Source: an uncultured Draconibacterium sp. (GTDB taxonomy: Bacteria; Bacteroidota; Bacteroidia; Bacteroidales; Prolixibacteraceae). Taken from it: a stretch of DNA of 64,000 bases. The DNA is taken from positions 49,380 through 113,379 of the forward strand of contig CANLMQ010000019.1 of NCBI GenBank assembly GCA_947492175.1, written 5' to 3'. The notes under the pieces were generated by a model. The model searched no databases. It saw nothing but the letters and a program-made list of their open reading frames with translations, and was not told the DNA's origin. The translations under genes and the position numbers were made by a program. Below are positions 36,430 through 46,298 of the stretch, piece after piece. The stretch's first letter is position 1. The number at the start of each line of letters is the position of its first letter.

Positions 36430-36747
36430 TTATAGTAGTGCATCCAATTTTGCTGTAAATGTTGCTTTTGGAGCAGCTCCAACTTGTTTGTCGACTACTT
36501 CGCCACCTTTAACAAAAAGCACAGTAGGAATATTTCTGATTCCATACTTCATTGCAACTTCCTGGTTATTGTCAACATCAACTTTTCCAATAACCGCTTT
36601 ACCATCATATTCTGCCGACATTTCCTCAACAATAGGAGCAATCATACGACATGGGCCACACCAAACTGCCCAAAAATCCAACATAACGGGTTTGTCTGAA
36701 TTCATTACCAATTCTTCGAAATTGGCATCTGTAATTTCTAAAGCCAT
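36430..36747 (-). CDS. trxA: Thioredoxin
   Basis: A 105-residue classical thioredoxin with the active-site WCGPC near residue 29-33, the DFWAVWCGPCRM context and cis-proline NIPT near 74. It reduces cytoplasmic disulphides and serves ribonucleotide reductase and peroxiredoxins. Monocistronic, with own -7 element and terminator. Confidence 0.98.
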   Translation of the reverse strand: MALEITDANFEELVMNSDKPVMLDFWAVWCGPCRMIAPIVEEMSAEYDGKAVIGKVDVDNNQEVAMKYGIRNIPTVLFVKGGEVVDKQVGAAPKATFTAKLDALL

Positions 36748-36785
36748 AACTTATAATTTTTAAATTGTTGTTCTAAATTGTGCCA

Positions 36786-36793
36786 CAAAACTA
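36786..36793 (-). promoter_or_regulatory. Bacteroidota -7 element for trxA
   Basis: The minus strand reads TAGTTTTG (TAnnTTTG), 38 bases before the trxA ATG. No clear -33 box; it overlaps the end of the dnaE-trxA gap. Confidence 0.35.
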
Positions 36794-36794
36794 G

Positions 36795-39700
36795 CTAATT
36801 AATTCTATAACTAATGTCCGCTTGTTCATCAAAAAAGCGAAGAAACTTATCTGAAGGATTGACCCTTGCTGTTCTTGAAAACATTTTAATAAACATATTG
36901 TTTTCGGGATCGTACACATTAAAATTCAGCAGTGTTTTCCCTTTGTGATCTTCTACCAGATTTTCAATGGTCTGCACCATTTTTTCGGTGATTTTTTGTA
37001 AAGGTAAGTTAATAGTTATACTCTTTACATAACTTTCGCGTACCTCCGAGAGCAACTCAATACTTGTTACTTTAAACTCGTAAAAGTCACTGTTAAACCT
37101 CGATCTTACCGATCCTCTGACCATTAGAAAAAGACCTGCTTTACAGTATTTACTGAAGTTTACATAGTCTTTCCCGAAGAAAAACAATTCTTTTGAATCG
37201 GTATAATCAGAAAGAGTGAGCGTAGCATATGGATTTCCATTTTTTGAGGTTCCTTCCCGGGCTGCTGTCACCATTCCTCCAAATGTATAATCCCTGTCTT
37301 TGTATTGTTCTATATTGTTATTTAAATCTTTTAAAGCTATATCTTTCGAGCAAAAATTATTGATTTCCAAAGCATAATCATCCAATGGATGAGCCGTTAA
37401 ATAGATACCAATCAGGTTCTTTTCTTTTTCGAGTAGAATAAGTTTTGCCCATTCGTCAACACGTGGAATAGGTGGTTTCTGAATATCCTGGCCACCGCCC
37501 ATTCCTCCAAATAAACTTTGCTGAGCACTTTGGGCCTCCAACTGAACACGGTTTCCATACCGAATTAACTTTTCGATAAATGTTGTCGTATCATGTTCAT
37601 CGTCGCCGGCAAAAAAGCTACTTCTTTTTGTTCCTTCCAGGTTATCAAAAGCACCAGCCATAGCAAGTGCTTCAAGGTTTTTCTTATTTACCGACTGCAA
37701 GCTAACATTTTCAACTAAATCGTAAACTGTTTTGAATTCGCCGTTGGCTTTCCGAATATCAATTATATTTTGCACCGCGGCCGAACCAACTCCTTTAATT
37801 GCCCCCATTCCAAAACGGATATCTCCATTTTTATTAGCCGTAAACTTGATAAAACTTTCATTTACATCAGGCCCCAAAACATTAAGCTTCATTCGTTTAC
37901 ACTCAGTCATCAATTTAGTAATATCGGCAATATTACTGAGGTTTCGACTAAGGTTGGCAGCCATAAATTCTGCCGGGTAATGTGCCTTTAAATAACCAGT
38001 TTGATAGGCAATGTAGGCATAACAAACCGAGTGCGATTTATTAAATGCGTACGATGCAAATGCCTCCCAGTCTTTCCATATCTTCTCAATTACTTCTTCC
38101 GGTTTCTTCCCTTTGTTTTTGCATTCATCAACAAACTGAAAGTTGGCCTTACAGCCATCCACAAACTTCACTTTCAGTTTATTCATAACAGCCATAATCT
38201 TCTTACCCATTGCCTTACGAAGCGTATCGGAGTCACCCCGGGTAAAACCAGCAAGCAATCGCGACAGTAACATTACTTGCTCCTGAAAGACTGTAATACC
38301 ATACGTATCATTCAGGTATTTTTCCATCATTGGAACATCGTAATCCACCTTTTGCCTACCATGTTTACGAGCAATATAATCCGGAATATATTCCATCGGT
38401 CCCGGACGATATAATGCATTCATCGCGACCAAATCCTCAAATCGGTTGGGTTTCAGGTCGCGAAGATGTTTTTTCATTCCATCGGATTCAAACTGGAATA
38501 TCGCTGTAGTTTCGCCATGACTAAAAAGCTCGAAGGTTTTCTCATCCTCCAGCGTAATTTTGTTAATGTCGATTTTAATTCCTCTCGAAAGCCGGATATT
38601 TTCAAGACATTCTTTTATAATAGAAAGCGTTTTTAATCCCAGAAAGTCCATCTTCAACAAACCGATATCCTCTACAAACCGCCCATCGTATTGGGTTGTT
38701 AAAAGATTTTCTTCTTTTGTTGGCATCAACGGGATGTGATCAGATAATGGATCGCGGCTGATAAGAATACCACAGGCATGCACGCCAGTTTGGCGCACCG
38801 AACCTTCAAGCGATTCGGCAAACTTCATGGTTTGTGCTACCAATTCAATAGGCGATTCTTTCTCCTGTTTTAACTCAGGGCTTTCGGCAAAAGCTTTTTT
38901 AAAACTCATTTTCGGAGCGTCGGGCACCAGTTTTGCCAGCCGATCAGCCTCTGGAAGAGGAAGTTTTAAAACCCGCGCCACATCGCGAATCGATGATTTT
39001 GTAGCCATAGTACCAAAGGTACAAATGTGAGCTACTTTGTCCTGTCCGTATTTATCGGTTACATAGTCCAATACCGCCTGACGACCATCATCATCAAAAT
39101 CAATATCCACATCGGGAAGTGAAATACGGTCGGGATTTAAGAAACGCTCAAACAGCAAGTCGTATTTAATAGGGTCGATGTTGGTAATACCGGAACAATA
39201 AGCAACTGCTGCTCCGGCCGCCGATCCACGTCCCGGGCCAACAATAACACCATTGTCTTTTGCCCAGTTAATAAAATCCTGGGTAATAAGGAAGTACCCG
39301 GGATATCCCATTACTTTAATGGTATTTAGCTCAAATTCCAAACGTTCGACCACATGTTTTTCGAGTGGATCACCATATCGTTCTTTAGCGCCTTCGAAAG
39401 CAAGATGTTCCAGAAAAGCCGATTCGAGTTTTACACGCAATACCTTATCATATCCTCCTAACCGCTCGAAAGCATCGTTGCCAAACTCTCCGCGTAAGTC
39501 TTCCTCTGAATATTTTTCACGAAATTCTTCTTCAGTTCCAATTTCTTCAGGAATGGGGAAAACCGGCATAATAGGAGCTGAATCCAGTTCAAAACTCTCA
39601 ATTTTTTCGGCAATTTCAGTTGTGTTTTGCAGCGCCTCCGGAAGATCGGAAAACAGCTCATTCATTTCGGACTGCGTTTTAAACCACTCTTGTTTAGTGT

Positions 39701-40439
39701 AACGCATCCGGTTCGGATCATCAAAATCTTTTCCGGTATTTAAACAGATAAGCAAGTCGTGCGCATCGGCATCTTCAGCATTGGTGAAGTGAATATCGTT
39801 GGTTGCGATTAATTTCACTCCCAGTCTTTTGGCCATTGGAACTAACACCTTATTCACCTTCACCTGCCAGTCGTAAACATCTTCGCGTTGTTGCTGCGCT
39901 TCTGCCGGATGGCGCATTAATTCCAGATAATAATCTTCTCCAAACAGATTTTTATACCACAAAATAGCCTCTTCAGCAGCTTTCAGATCGTTGTTCATGA
40001 TATGCTGCGGAATTTCGCCTCCTAAACAAGCCGATGAAACCACCAACCCTTCATGATGCTTTTCAAGAAGTGCTTTATCAATACGTGGTTTATAGTAAAA
40101 ACCTTCGGTTGTAGCCACCGAAATCAATTTTATCAGGTTGCGGTACCCGACCTTGTTCTTTGCCAGCAGAATAAGGTGGTGTCCCGATCGGTCGACTTTG
40201 TCCTTTTTACTCTTGATCGAACGGGCAGCTACATAAGTTTCACATCCGAGAATGGGTTTTATTTCAGCTTTTTTACAGGAAGCATGAAACTCTTTAATCC
40301 CAAACATAGAACCATGGTCGGTGAGCGCCAAAGCATTCATGTTGTCCGACTTTGCTTTATTAACCAGAGCACCTACGCTTGCTGCACCATCAAGAATAGA
40401 ATATTGTGAGTGTACGTGTAAATGAGTAAAAGGAACCAT
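36795..40439 (-). CDS. dnaE: DNA polymerase III alpha subunit
   Basis: A 1214-residue replicative polymerase of the DnaE1 type. The N-terminal PHP domain starts FTHLHVHSQYSILDGAASVG; the polymerase core has GPGRGSAAGAAVAYCSGI near 395 and LPDVDIDFDDDGRQ with catalytic aspartates near 435; a helix-hairpin-helix (GMGAIKGVGSAA) near 875 and an OB-fold near 1030 follow. It copies the chromosome as part of the polymerase III holoenzyme. trxA follows after 47 bases. Confidence 0.98.
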   Translation of the reverse strand: MVPFTHLHVHSQYSILDGAASVGALVNKAKSDNMNALALTDHGSMFGIKEFHASCKKAEIKPILGCETYVAARSIKSKKDKVDRSGHHLILLAKNKVGYRNLIKLISVATTEGFYYKPRIDKALLEKHHEGLVVSSACLGGEIPQHIMNNDLKAAEEAILWYKNLFGEDYYLELMRHPAEAQQQREDVYDWQVKVNKVLVPMAKRLGVKLIATNDIHFTNAEDADAHDLLICLNTGKDFDDPNRMRYTKQEWFKTQSEMNELFSDLPEALQNTTEIAEKIESFELDSAPIMPVFPIPEEIGTEEEFREKYSEEDLRGEFGNDAFERLGGYDKVLRVKLESAFLEHLAFEGAKERYGDPLEKHVVERLEFELNTIKVMGYPGYFLITQDFINWAKDNGVIVGPGRGSAAGAAVAYCSGITNIDPIKYDLLFERFLNPDRISLPDVDIDFDDDGRQAVLDYVTDKYGQDKVAHICTFGTMATKSSIRDVARVLKLPLPEADRLAKLVPDAPKMSFKKAFAESPELKQEKESPIELVAQTMKFAESLEGSVRQTGVHACGILISRDPLSDHIPLMPTKEENLLTTQYDGRFVEDIGLLKMDFLGLKTLSIIKECLENIRLSRGIKIDINKITLEDEKTFELFSHGETTAIFQFESDGMKKHLRDLKPNRFEDLVAMNALYRPGPMEYIPDYIARKHGRQKVDYDVPMMEKYLNDTYGITVFQEQVMLLSRLLAGFTRGDSDTLRKAMGKKIMAVMNKLKVKFVDGCKANFQFVDECKNKGKKPEEVIEKIWKDWEAFASYAFNKSHSVCYAYIAYQTGYLKAHYPAEFMAANLSRNLSNIADITKLMTECKRMKLNVLGPDVNESFIKFTANKNGDIRFGMGAIKGVGSAAVQNIIDIRKANGEFKTVYDLVENVSLQSVNKKNLEALAMAGAFDNLEGTKRSSFFAGDDEHDTTTFIEKLIRYGNRVQLEAQSAQQSLFGGMGGGQDIQKPPIPRVDEWAKLILLEKEKNLIGIYLTAHPLDDYALEINNFCSKDIALKDLNNNIEQYKDRDYTFGGMVTAAREGTSKNGNPYATLTLSDYTDSKELFFFGKDYVNFSKYCKAGLFLMVRGSVRSRFNSDFYEFKVTSIELLSEVRESYVKSITINLPLQKITEKMVQTIENLVEDHKGKTLLNFNVYDPENNMFIKMFSRTARVNPSDKFLRFFDEQADISYRIN

Positions 40440-40530
40440 AAAAAAAGCTTGCTAAAAAAGTTCTTAAAGGTACTGATTTTGACCTCTATTTTGGGGGGAT
40501 GTTAATAAAAAATGGAAGAATTAAAACTGA

Positions 40531-40558
40531 AAAAAAAGCCCGGTTTATACCGAGCTCT
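40531..40558 (-). terminator. Terminator after the HIT gene
   Basis: Minus-strand stem of 7 bp (40550-40556 with 40537-40543, one wobble), 6-base loop and a T-run of seven or more; it starts directly at the HIT protein stop. Confidence 0.75.
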
Positions 40559-40953
40559 TAGTCAATATTTTCTGAAATTAATCTTGTTATTTCCTGAAAC
40601 TCTTCGGGCGTGAATTTCTTTTTTTCCGAGAAATTAAGCAGATCGCCTTCGTTTTGCATTGGCACCAAATGAATATGTGCATGTGGCACTTCCAGTCCTA
40701 ATACCAAAACGCCAACTTTTTCACAGGGAATTGCTTTTTTCAATCCTTTTGCAACTTTTTTGGCAAACAATTGCAGCCCGGTGTATAATTCATCATCTAA
40801 ATCGAAAAGGTAATCTACTTCTTTTTTCGGAATAACTAAAGTGTGACCTTTAGCAACCGGAAAAATATCGAGAAAGGCAAAATAATTTTCATCCTCGGCA
40901 ACCTTATAAGCCGGAATTTCACCATTTACTATTTTCGTAAAGATACTTGACAT
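40558..40953 (-). CDS. HIT family protein
   Basis: A 131-residue histidine triad protein with CxxHxHxH-type region reading HAHIHLVPM near residue 97-105, and IFTKIVNGEIPAYKVAED at the start. HIT enzymes hydrolyse adenylated nucleotides or adenosine phosphoramidates. It lies 5 bases after greA and is co-transcribed with it, an arrangement frequent in Bacteroidota. Confidence 0.96.
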   Translation of the reverse strand: MSSIFTKIVNGEIPAYKVAEDENYFAFLDIFPVAKGHTLVIPKKEVDYLFDLDDELYTGLQLFAKKVAKGLKKAIPCEKVGVLVLGLEVPHAHIHLVPMQNEGDLLNFSEKKKFTPEEFQEITRLISENID

Positions 40954-40958
40954 GGTTT

Positions 40959-41432
40959 TTAAATTGCAATTTCAACAATCTCGAACGGAATAATTCCTGA
41001 CGGTACCTGTATTTCTACTTCGTCGCCAACTTTTTTCCCCAATAATCCTTTTGCTATTGGTGTTTTTATCGACAGTTTACCCGCTTTTAAATCAGCCTCG
41101 CTCTCAGGAACCAAAGTGTATTGCATGGTTGCATTATTCTTCTTATTCCTGATGGTTACTTTATTCAGAATCTGCACCTTTGATGTATCAATCTTCGATT
41201 CATCCAAAATTCGTGCATTTGCCACTTTACTTTGCAATAAAGCGATTTTCGCCTCAAGCATACCCTGAGCGTCTTTGGCAGCATCGTACTCGGCATTTTC
41301 TGAAATATCACCTTTTTCAATAGCCTCTCCAATTTGTTTCGAAATAGCAGGACGCTCAACATTTTTCAAATGTTCCAACTCTTTTTTGAGTTTTTCCAGA
41401 CCTGCCTGTGTTAAATATGTTACTTCGGACAT
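40959..41432 (-). CDS. greA: Transcription elongation factor GreA
   Basis: A 157-residue GreA: N-terminal coiled coil with the acidic tip GDISENAEYDAAKDAQG near 50-65 that enters the RNA polymerase secondary channel, then the FKBP-like C-terminal domain with SIKTPIAKGLLGKKVGD. It stimulates cleavage of backtracked transcripts. An unusually good Shine-Dalgarno for this phylum, GGAGG, lies 8 bases before the ATG. Confidence 0.98.
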   Translation of the reverse strand: MSEVTYLTQAGLEKLKKELEHLKNVERPAISKQIGEAIEKGDISENAEYDAAKDAQGMLEAKIALLQSKVANARILDESKIDTSKVQILNKVTIRNKKNNATMQYTLVPESEADLKAGKLSIKTPIAKGLLGKKVGDEVEIQVPSGIIPFEIVEIAI

Positions 41433-41597
41433 TTTTTATCCTCCAAAATTTTCGGTTATCAACAATTGATACTATATATAAAAAAATAGAAAGAATCCCG
41501 ATTATCCGGAACTCTTCCTTCTGCAAATCTATATATTTTCTTGTTAATTTAAAACAATAAGACGGGAAAATAATCGAATTGCGTGATTTATACCCAA

Positions 41598-41987
41598 TTA
41601 CGTGTATTTTCGATTTAATATTTCATTATAGATTACGGCTTTCCGCAAAGAGAATTTTTCACCATCAACCGTTGCCCGCAACCTCTCTTTCGAAACTGTT
41701 TTTGTCTCTTTTTCAATATCAGAAATCCCTTCACGACTTGGAACAAACTGATATTGCGGTTTAACCTCAGCCTCCGCAAATTCCTCCTCACCAACTGATG
41801 GCTCTGCATATTCCGAAACATTTTGTACCTGCTCGCTTTGAGTATCCATAATCATATCCCAAAAATCGGCCGGTTGTTTTGTATTACCTGCAGCCGGATT
41901 TTTTGCAGCATTTTTCTTTTTCTGTTGGTTAATTACACCAATTACTGCCACTACCAATGTTAATATGATTACTATCAGATCGTCCAT
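41598..41987 (-). CDS. Small single-pass membrane protein of unknown function
   Basis: A 129-residue protein with one hydrophobic N-terminal segment (about 4-18, LIVIILTLVVAVIGVI) followed by a lysine-rich stretch, so it is anchored with a cytoplasmic C-terminal part. The remainder is acidic, rich in Glu and Gln, and ends in basic AVIYNEILNRKYT. No catalytic motif. This kind of short protein is common next to greA in related genomes in my impression, but I cannot name a family. Confidence 0.65.
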   Translation of the reverse strand: MDDLIVIILTLVVAVIGVINQQKKKNAAKNPAAGNTKQPADFWDMIMDTQSEQVQNVSEYAEPSVGEEEFAEAEVKPQYQFVPSREGISDIEKETKTVSKERLRATVDGEKFSLRKAVIYNEILNRKYT

Positions 41988-42016
41988 CTCTTTTATTTAG
42001 AATACAATAAAAACTA

Positions 42017-42024
42017 TACTTTTG
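42017..42024 (+). promoter_or_regulatory. Bacteroidota -7 element for the Rieske-like lipoprotein
   Basis: TACTTTTG matches TAnnTTTG, 28 bases before the ATG at 42052. No clear -33 box. It also argues against the alternative TTG start at 42022. Confidence 0.4.
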
Positions 42025-42051
42025 TTGTTCCAATTTATAAAAGTACGAAAA

Positions 42052-42483
42052 ATGGGGAAGTTGATTACAGAAAACGGGAAATATTTATTGCTTTTTATTC
42101 TTTTAACTGCGATAACCTTTTCATGCGATGAAATTGAATCACAAGTACCGGAGGTTCCTGTAAATTTCACTATTTCACTAGATCTTTTTAACGAATTACA
42201 AAATCCGGGCAGCTCTGTATATTTTCCAAAAGCCGGATTTGGAGGAGTAATTGTGTCGTGCCATGTTGTTGGGGAATATTATGCTTACGATGCAACCTGT
42301 ACTCACGAAATTAGTCAATCATGCCACCTTACTCCTGATGGGTTACTGGCAACATGCCCCTGTTGCGAATCTCAGTACTCTCTTTTTTATACTGCCAGTC
42401 CAATTTCTGGTCCGGCATCGGCTCCGCTAAAACAATACAATGTTTCGTTTTTGGGAGGGAATACATTAAGAATATATAACTAA
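42052..42483 (+). CDS. Rieske-like lipoprotein with a His-to-Cys ligand change
   Basis: A 143-residue exported protein; a hydrophobic signal runs to Cys25 (ITFSC) followed by acidic residues, suggesting a lipoprotein. The C-terminal half has the layout of a Rieske [2Fe-2S] domain: Cys83 and His85 in ATCTHE, and Cys102, Cys104, Cys105 in TCPCCESQYS. In standard Rieske proteins the second motif is C-P-x-H-G-S; the histidine is replaced by Cys105. It could bind a 3Cys:1His cluster, zinc, or nothing. Single gene with its own promoter element and a shared terminator. Confidence 0.82.
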   Translation: MGKLITENGKYLLLFILLTAITFSCDEIESQVPEVPVNFTISLDLFNELQNPGSSVYFPKAGFGGVIVSCHVVGEYYAYDATCTHEISQSCHLTPDGLLATCPCCESQYSLFYTASPISGPASAPLKQYNVSFLGGNTLRIYN

Positions 42484-42512
42484 AAACGGGCTCCAAAACT
42501 GAAGCCCGCCTT
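42482..42512. terminator. Bidirectional terminator between the Rieske-like gene and ahcY
   Basis: CGGGCT (42487-42492) and AGCCCG (42503-42508) form a 6-bp stem with a 10-base loop; T-runs occur on both sides. It lies between convergent stops. Confidence 0.65.
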
Positions 42513-42538
42513 TAAATATATTGACTGTAATACTTTTT

Positions 42539-43972
42539 TTAATACCTGTAATGTTCCGGCTTAAACGGACCATCTTTTGGGACGCCAAGATATGCCGCCT
42601 GCTCGTCGGTCAATGTGGTTAATTTCACACCGATTTGCTCAAGATGTAATCGTGCAACTTCTTCGTCAAGCTTTTTTGAAAGTGTAAACACACCCACTTC
42701 GTAATTATTTTGCCACAAATCGATTTGCGCCAACGATTGATTTGTAAACGAATTACTCATCACAAATGACGGATGACCAGTTGCACACCCCAGATTTACC
42801 AAACGACCTTCGGCCAAAAGGAAAATGCTATGTCCATCGTCGTATGTATATTTATCAACCTGTGGTTTTATATTTGTTTTAACAATACCTTCCCATTTTT
42901 CAAGTTGTGCAACCTGAATTTCGTTATCAAAATGACCAATATTACAAACAATAGCCTGATCTTTCATGTTTGCCATATTTTCAGCTGTAATCACATCCTT
43001 GTTACCGGTAGTCGTTACATAAATATTTCCTTCGACTACTGCCTCTTCCATTGTTTTTACTTCAAAACCCTCCATGGCTGCCTGCAACGCACAAATCGGA
43101 TCGATTTCGGTAACAATTACACGCGCCCCATAACTACGCATTGAGTGGGCACAACCTTTACCAACATCGCCATAACCGGCAACAACCACTACTTTTCCGG
43201 CAATCATAACATCAGTAGCGCGTTTAATTCCATCGGCTAACGATTCACGACAACCATACAAATTATCAAATTTAGACTTTGTAACAGAGTCGTTTACATT
43301 GATGGCAGGAACCAACAATTCTCCTTTATCAAACATTTGATACAGGCGGTGAACTCCGGTGGTAGTTTCTTCAGAAACACCTTTCCACTCCTCAACCGTA
43401 CGATGCCATTTCTGATTGTCTTCTGCAAGAGTTTTCTTTAAAAGACTTAGAATTTCACCTTCTTCTTCGCTACCTGGTTCAACATCCAATACACTTGCAT
43501 CTTTTTCAGCAGCAAAACCTTTGTGAATTAAAAGTGTTGCATCGCCACCATCATCAACAATCAACTGCGGTCCTTTTCCTCCCGGGAAACTCAATGCTTC
43601 ACGTGTGCACCACCAGTACTCTTCAAGTGTTTCTCCTTTCCAGGCAAACACCGGAACACCTGCCGCAGCAATGGCTGCTGCTGCATGGTCTTGTGTAGAA
43701 AAAATATTACAACTACACCAACGCACATCAGCCCCTAACTCAACCAGTGTTTCGATTAAAACGGCTGTTTGTATTGTCATATGAAGGCTTCCCATTACCC
43801 TTGCCCCCTGCAACGGTTTTTGAGGGCCAAACTTTTTACGAATCGACATCAAGCCGGGCATCTCGCTTTCGGCAATCTCGATCTCTTTTCGCCCAAAATC
43901 AGCTAACGTAATATCAGCTACTTTATAATCCAATTGTTCTTTAACTGCTACTGTCATATCTTTATTTTCCAT
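42539..43972 (-). CDS. ahcY: Adenosylhomocysteinase
   Basis: A 477-residue SAH hydrolase. Motifs: GSLHMTIQTAVLIETL near 60 for the substrate domain, VNDSVTKSKFDNLYG near 225 with the conserved lysine, GYGDVGKG near 265 for NAD, and the C-terminal KPEHYRY. It splits S-adenosylhomocysteine into adenosine and homocysteine, relieving inhibition of methyltransferases. The ORF start at MENKD is accepted; the second Met at residue 6 is also possible. Confidence 0.98.
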   Translation of the reverse strand: MENKDMTVAVKEQLDYKVADITLADFGRKEIEIAESEMPGLMSIRKKFGPQKPLQGARVMGSLHMTIQTAVLIETLVELGADVRWCSCNIFSTQDHAAAAIAAAGVPVFAWKGETLEEYWWCTREALSFPGGKGPQLIVDDGGDATLLIHKGFAAEKDASVLDVEPGSEEEGEILSLLKKTLAEDNQKWHRTVEEWKGVSEETTTGVHRLYQMFDKGELLVPAINVNDSVTKSKFDNLYGCRESLADGIKRATDVMIAGKVVVVAGYGDVGKGCAHSMRSYGARVIVTEIDPICALQAAMEGFEVKTMEEAVVEGNIYVTTTGNKDVITAENMANMKDQAIVCNIGHFDNEIQVAQLEKWEGIVKTNIKPQVDKYTYDDGHSIFLLAEGRLVNLGCATGHPSFVMSNSFTNQSLAQIDLWQNNYEVGVFTLSKKLDEEVARLHLEQIGVKLTTLTDEQAAYLGVPKDGPFKPEHYRY

Positions 43973-44054
43973 GAATTCGTTTCTCTTTCAACCTCTGTTA
44001 TTTTATGTTGAAACTATATATTACACAAAAAACCTTCGTCTACTAAAAACCGCG

Positions 44055-44062
44055 CAAAAATA
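44055..44062 (-). promoter_or_regulatory. Bacteroidota -7 element for ahcY
   Basis: The minus strand reads TATTTTTG, matching TAnnTTTG, 82 bases before the ahcY ATG. No good -33. Confidence 0.35.
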
Positions 44063-44114
44063 ACAATTTTAATAGCAAAAAGGTTGTGTGTCAGCAAAAA
44101 AGTACTTTAGTGTT

Positions 44115-46298
44115 CTAATTCCCCAGGTCGGAGAAAAACTTCACCCGCATCAAACGAATATCTTCCTCGGTATATTCATCCTCACCAAGTTCTGCTAGCG
44201 CTTCTGCAACGGAGTCGGTTTCAGCCTCACGGAAATAATCAAATATTTCCTCCTGGTGATCTTCATCCAATACATCATCAATATAATAATCAATGTTCAA
44301 CTTGGTTCCTGAATTTACAATTGCCTCCACCTCTGTGATAATGTCCTTCACTTCCACTCCTTTCGAATCAGCAATATCCTCAAAAGACAATTTTCTATCG
44401 ATACTTTGTATAATAAAGACCTTCATTTTAGATTTGTTGGCCACACTGCGCACTACAAAATCTTCTGGTCGTTCTATTTCATTCTCTTCAACATAAGTCT
44501 TAATAAGAGCCGCAAATTCTCGTCCGTATCTTTTGGCCTTGCCCATCCCGACACCTTGAATCTGCTGCAATTCTTCAATCGATATCGGATACTGAATTGA
44601 CATATCAGCCAGTGATGGGTCCTGGAAAATTACAAAAGGAGGCAGATTATTACGTTTTGCTATTTTCTTCCGAAGATCTTTTAACATAGCAAACAGTTGC
44701 GGATCGCCACTTGCACCACCAGAAGGCGCACCTCCTGAACCTGATGTATCTTCCTCTTCATACTCGTGGTTTTTCACCAGCATGAAACTCTGAGGATTAT
44801 CAAGAAACTCCATTCCTTTTGGAGTTACTTTTAGTAATCCATAGTTCTCAATATCCTTACTAATAATACCGGCTACTATCGATTGGCGAAATACTGCATT
44901 CCAAAAACGTTCATCGTGAGCTTTACCTGTTCCAAATGCTTCTAATTTGTAATGTTTAAACGATTTTATAGCAGCCGTTTTATTCCCGATAAGAATATTG
45001 GCAATATGATCGCCTTTGTACTTTTGATTTACCTCAACAATAGCCTTTAATGCCAGTTCTATTTCATCTTTAGCCTCAATTTGTTCTTTTGGATTCAGGC
45101 AGTTATCACAGTTACCACAATTTTCATTGCTGTATTTTTCGCCAAAATAATCCAACAGAATAACTCTTCGGCATATTGCCGATTCCGCATACGAAACAGT
45201 ATCTAAAAGAAGTTGCTTGCCAATTTCCTGTTCGGCAACAGGTTTTCCATGCATAAACTTCTCCAGCTTTTGAATATCCTTATAGCTATAAAAAGTAATA
45301 CATTTCCCTTCGCCACCATCGCGACCTGCCCGACCGGTTTCCTGGTAAAAACCTTCCAGACTTTTAGGAATATCGTAGTGGATTACAAATCGTACATCGG
45401 GTTTATCAATTCCCATTCCAAAAGCAATTGTTGCCACAATTACATCCACTTCCTCCATCAAAAATTTATCCTGATTCCCCGATCGGGTAGCAGCATCCAT
45501 TCCTGCATGATAAGGCAAAGCTTTAACTCCGTTAATCTGAAGTGTTTCAGCCAACTCCTCAACCTTTTTACGGCTCAAACAGTAAATAATTCCCGACTTC
45601 CCTTCATTCTGTTTAATAAACTTAATAATCTGGGTTTCAGTTTTTACTTTTGGGCGAACCTCGTAATACAAATTCTCGCGGTTAAACGAAGCCATGAATA
45701 CTCTAGCATCTAAAATACCCAGGTTTTTCTGAATATCGTGTTGTACTTTTGCTGTTGCTGTTGCTGTTAACGCCACAATTGGCGATTTCCCAATTTCTTC
45801 AACAATAGGTTTAATACGTCGGTATTCCGGCCTGAAATCGTGTCCCCATTCCGAAATACAATGTGCTTCATCAATAGCATAAAATGAGATTTTAACCTTT
45901 TTCAGAAACTCTATATTATCTTCTTTTGTCAACGACTCGGGTGCAACATAAAGCAACTTTGTTTTTCCCGACAAAACATCTTCTTTCACTTCAGCAATAG
46001 CCGATTTAGAAAGAGATGAATTTAAAAAATGTGCAATATTATCCTCGGAATGTGTTCCCCTGATCGAATCTACCTGATTTTTCATTAATGCAATTAATGG
46101 CGAAATCACAATAGCTGTTCCCTCTAAAATTAGAGCCGGTAATTGATATATTAACGATTTCCCACCACCGGTAGGCATTAAAACAAACGTATTATTACCG
46201 TCTAATACGCTTTTAATGGCTTCTTCCTGTTTCCCCTTAAACCTGTCGAAACCAAAATACTGCTGTAACTTATCAGTTAATTTAATATTGTTTCCCAT
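44115..46298 (-). CDS. recQ: ATP-dependent DNA helicase RecQ
   Basis: A 727-residue RecQ helicase: FGFDRFKGKQEEAI, Walker A MPTGGGKSLIYQLP, DEAH box in YAIDEAHCISEWGHDFRPEY, and helicase C with QETGRAGRDGG. Zinc-binding cysteines NCGNCDNC near 385, a winged-helix and an HRDC domain (about 555-630) follow. A further 100-residue acidic C-terminal segment extends past HRDC. RecQ unwinds recombination and replication intermediates. Confidence 0.97.
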   Translation of the reverse strand: MGNNIKLTDKLQQYFGFDRFKGKQEEAIKSVLDGNNTFVLMPTGGGKSLIYQLPALILEGTAIVISPLIALMKNQVDSIRGTHSEDNIAHFLNSSLSKSAIAEVKEDVLSGKTKLLYVAPESLTKEDNIEFLKKVKISFYAIDEAHCISEWGHDFRPEYRRIKPIVEEIGKSPIVALTATATAKVQHDIQKNLGILDARVFMASFNRENLYYEVRPKVKTETQIIKFIKQNEGKSGIIYCLSRKKVEELAETLQINGVKALPYHAGMDAATRSGNQDKFLMEEVDVIVATIAFGMGIDKPDVRFVIHYDIPKSLEGFYQETGRAGRDGGEGKCITFYSYKDIQKLEKFMHGKPVAEQEIGKQLLLDTVSYAESAICRRVILLDYFGEKYSNENCGNCDNCLNPKEQIEAKDEIELALKAIVEVNQKYKGDHIANILIGNKTAAIKSFKHYKLEAFGTGKAHDERFWNAVFRQSIVAGIISKDIENYGLLKVTPKGMEFLDNPQSFMLVKNHEYEEEDTSGSGGAPSGGASGDPQLFAMLKDLRKKIAKRNNLPPFVIFQDPSLADMSIQYPISIEELQQIQGVGMGKAKRYGREFAALIKTYVEENEIERPEDFVVRSVANKSKMKVFIIQSIDRKLSFEDIADSKGVEVKDIITEVEAIVNSGTKLNIDYYIDDVLDEDHQEEIFDYFREAETDSVAEALAELGEDEYTEEDIRLMRVKFFSDLGN

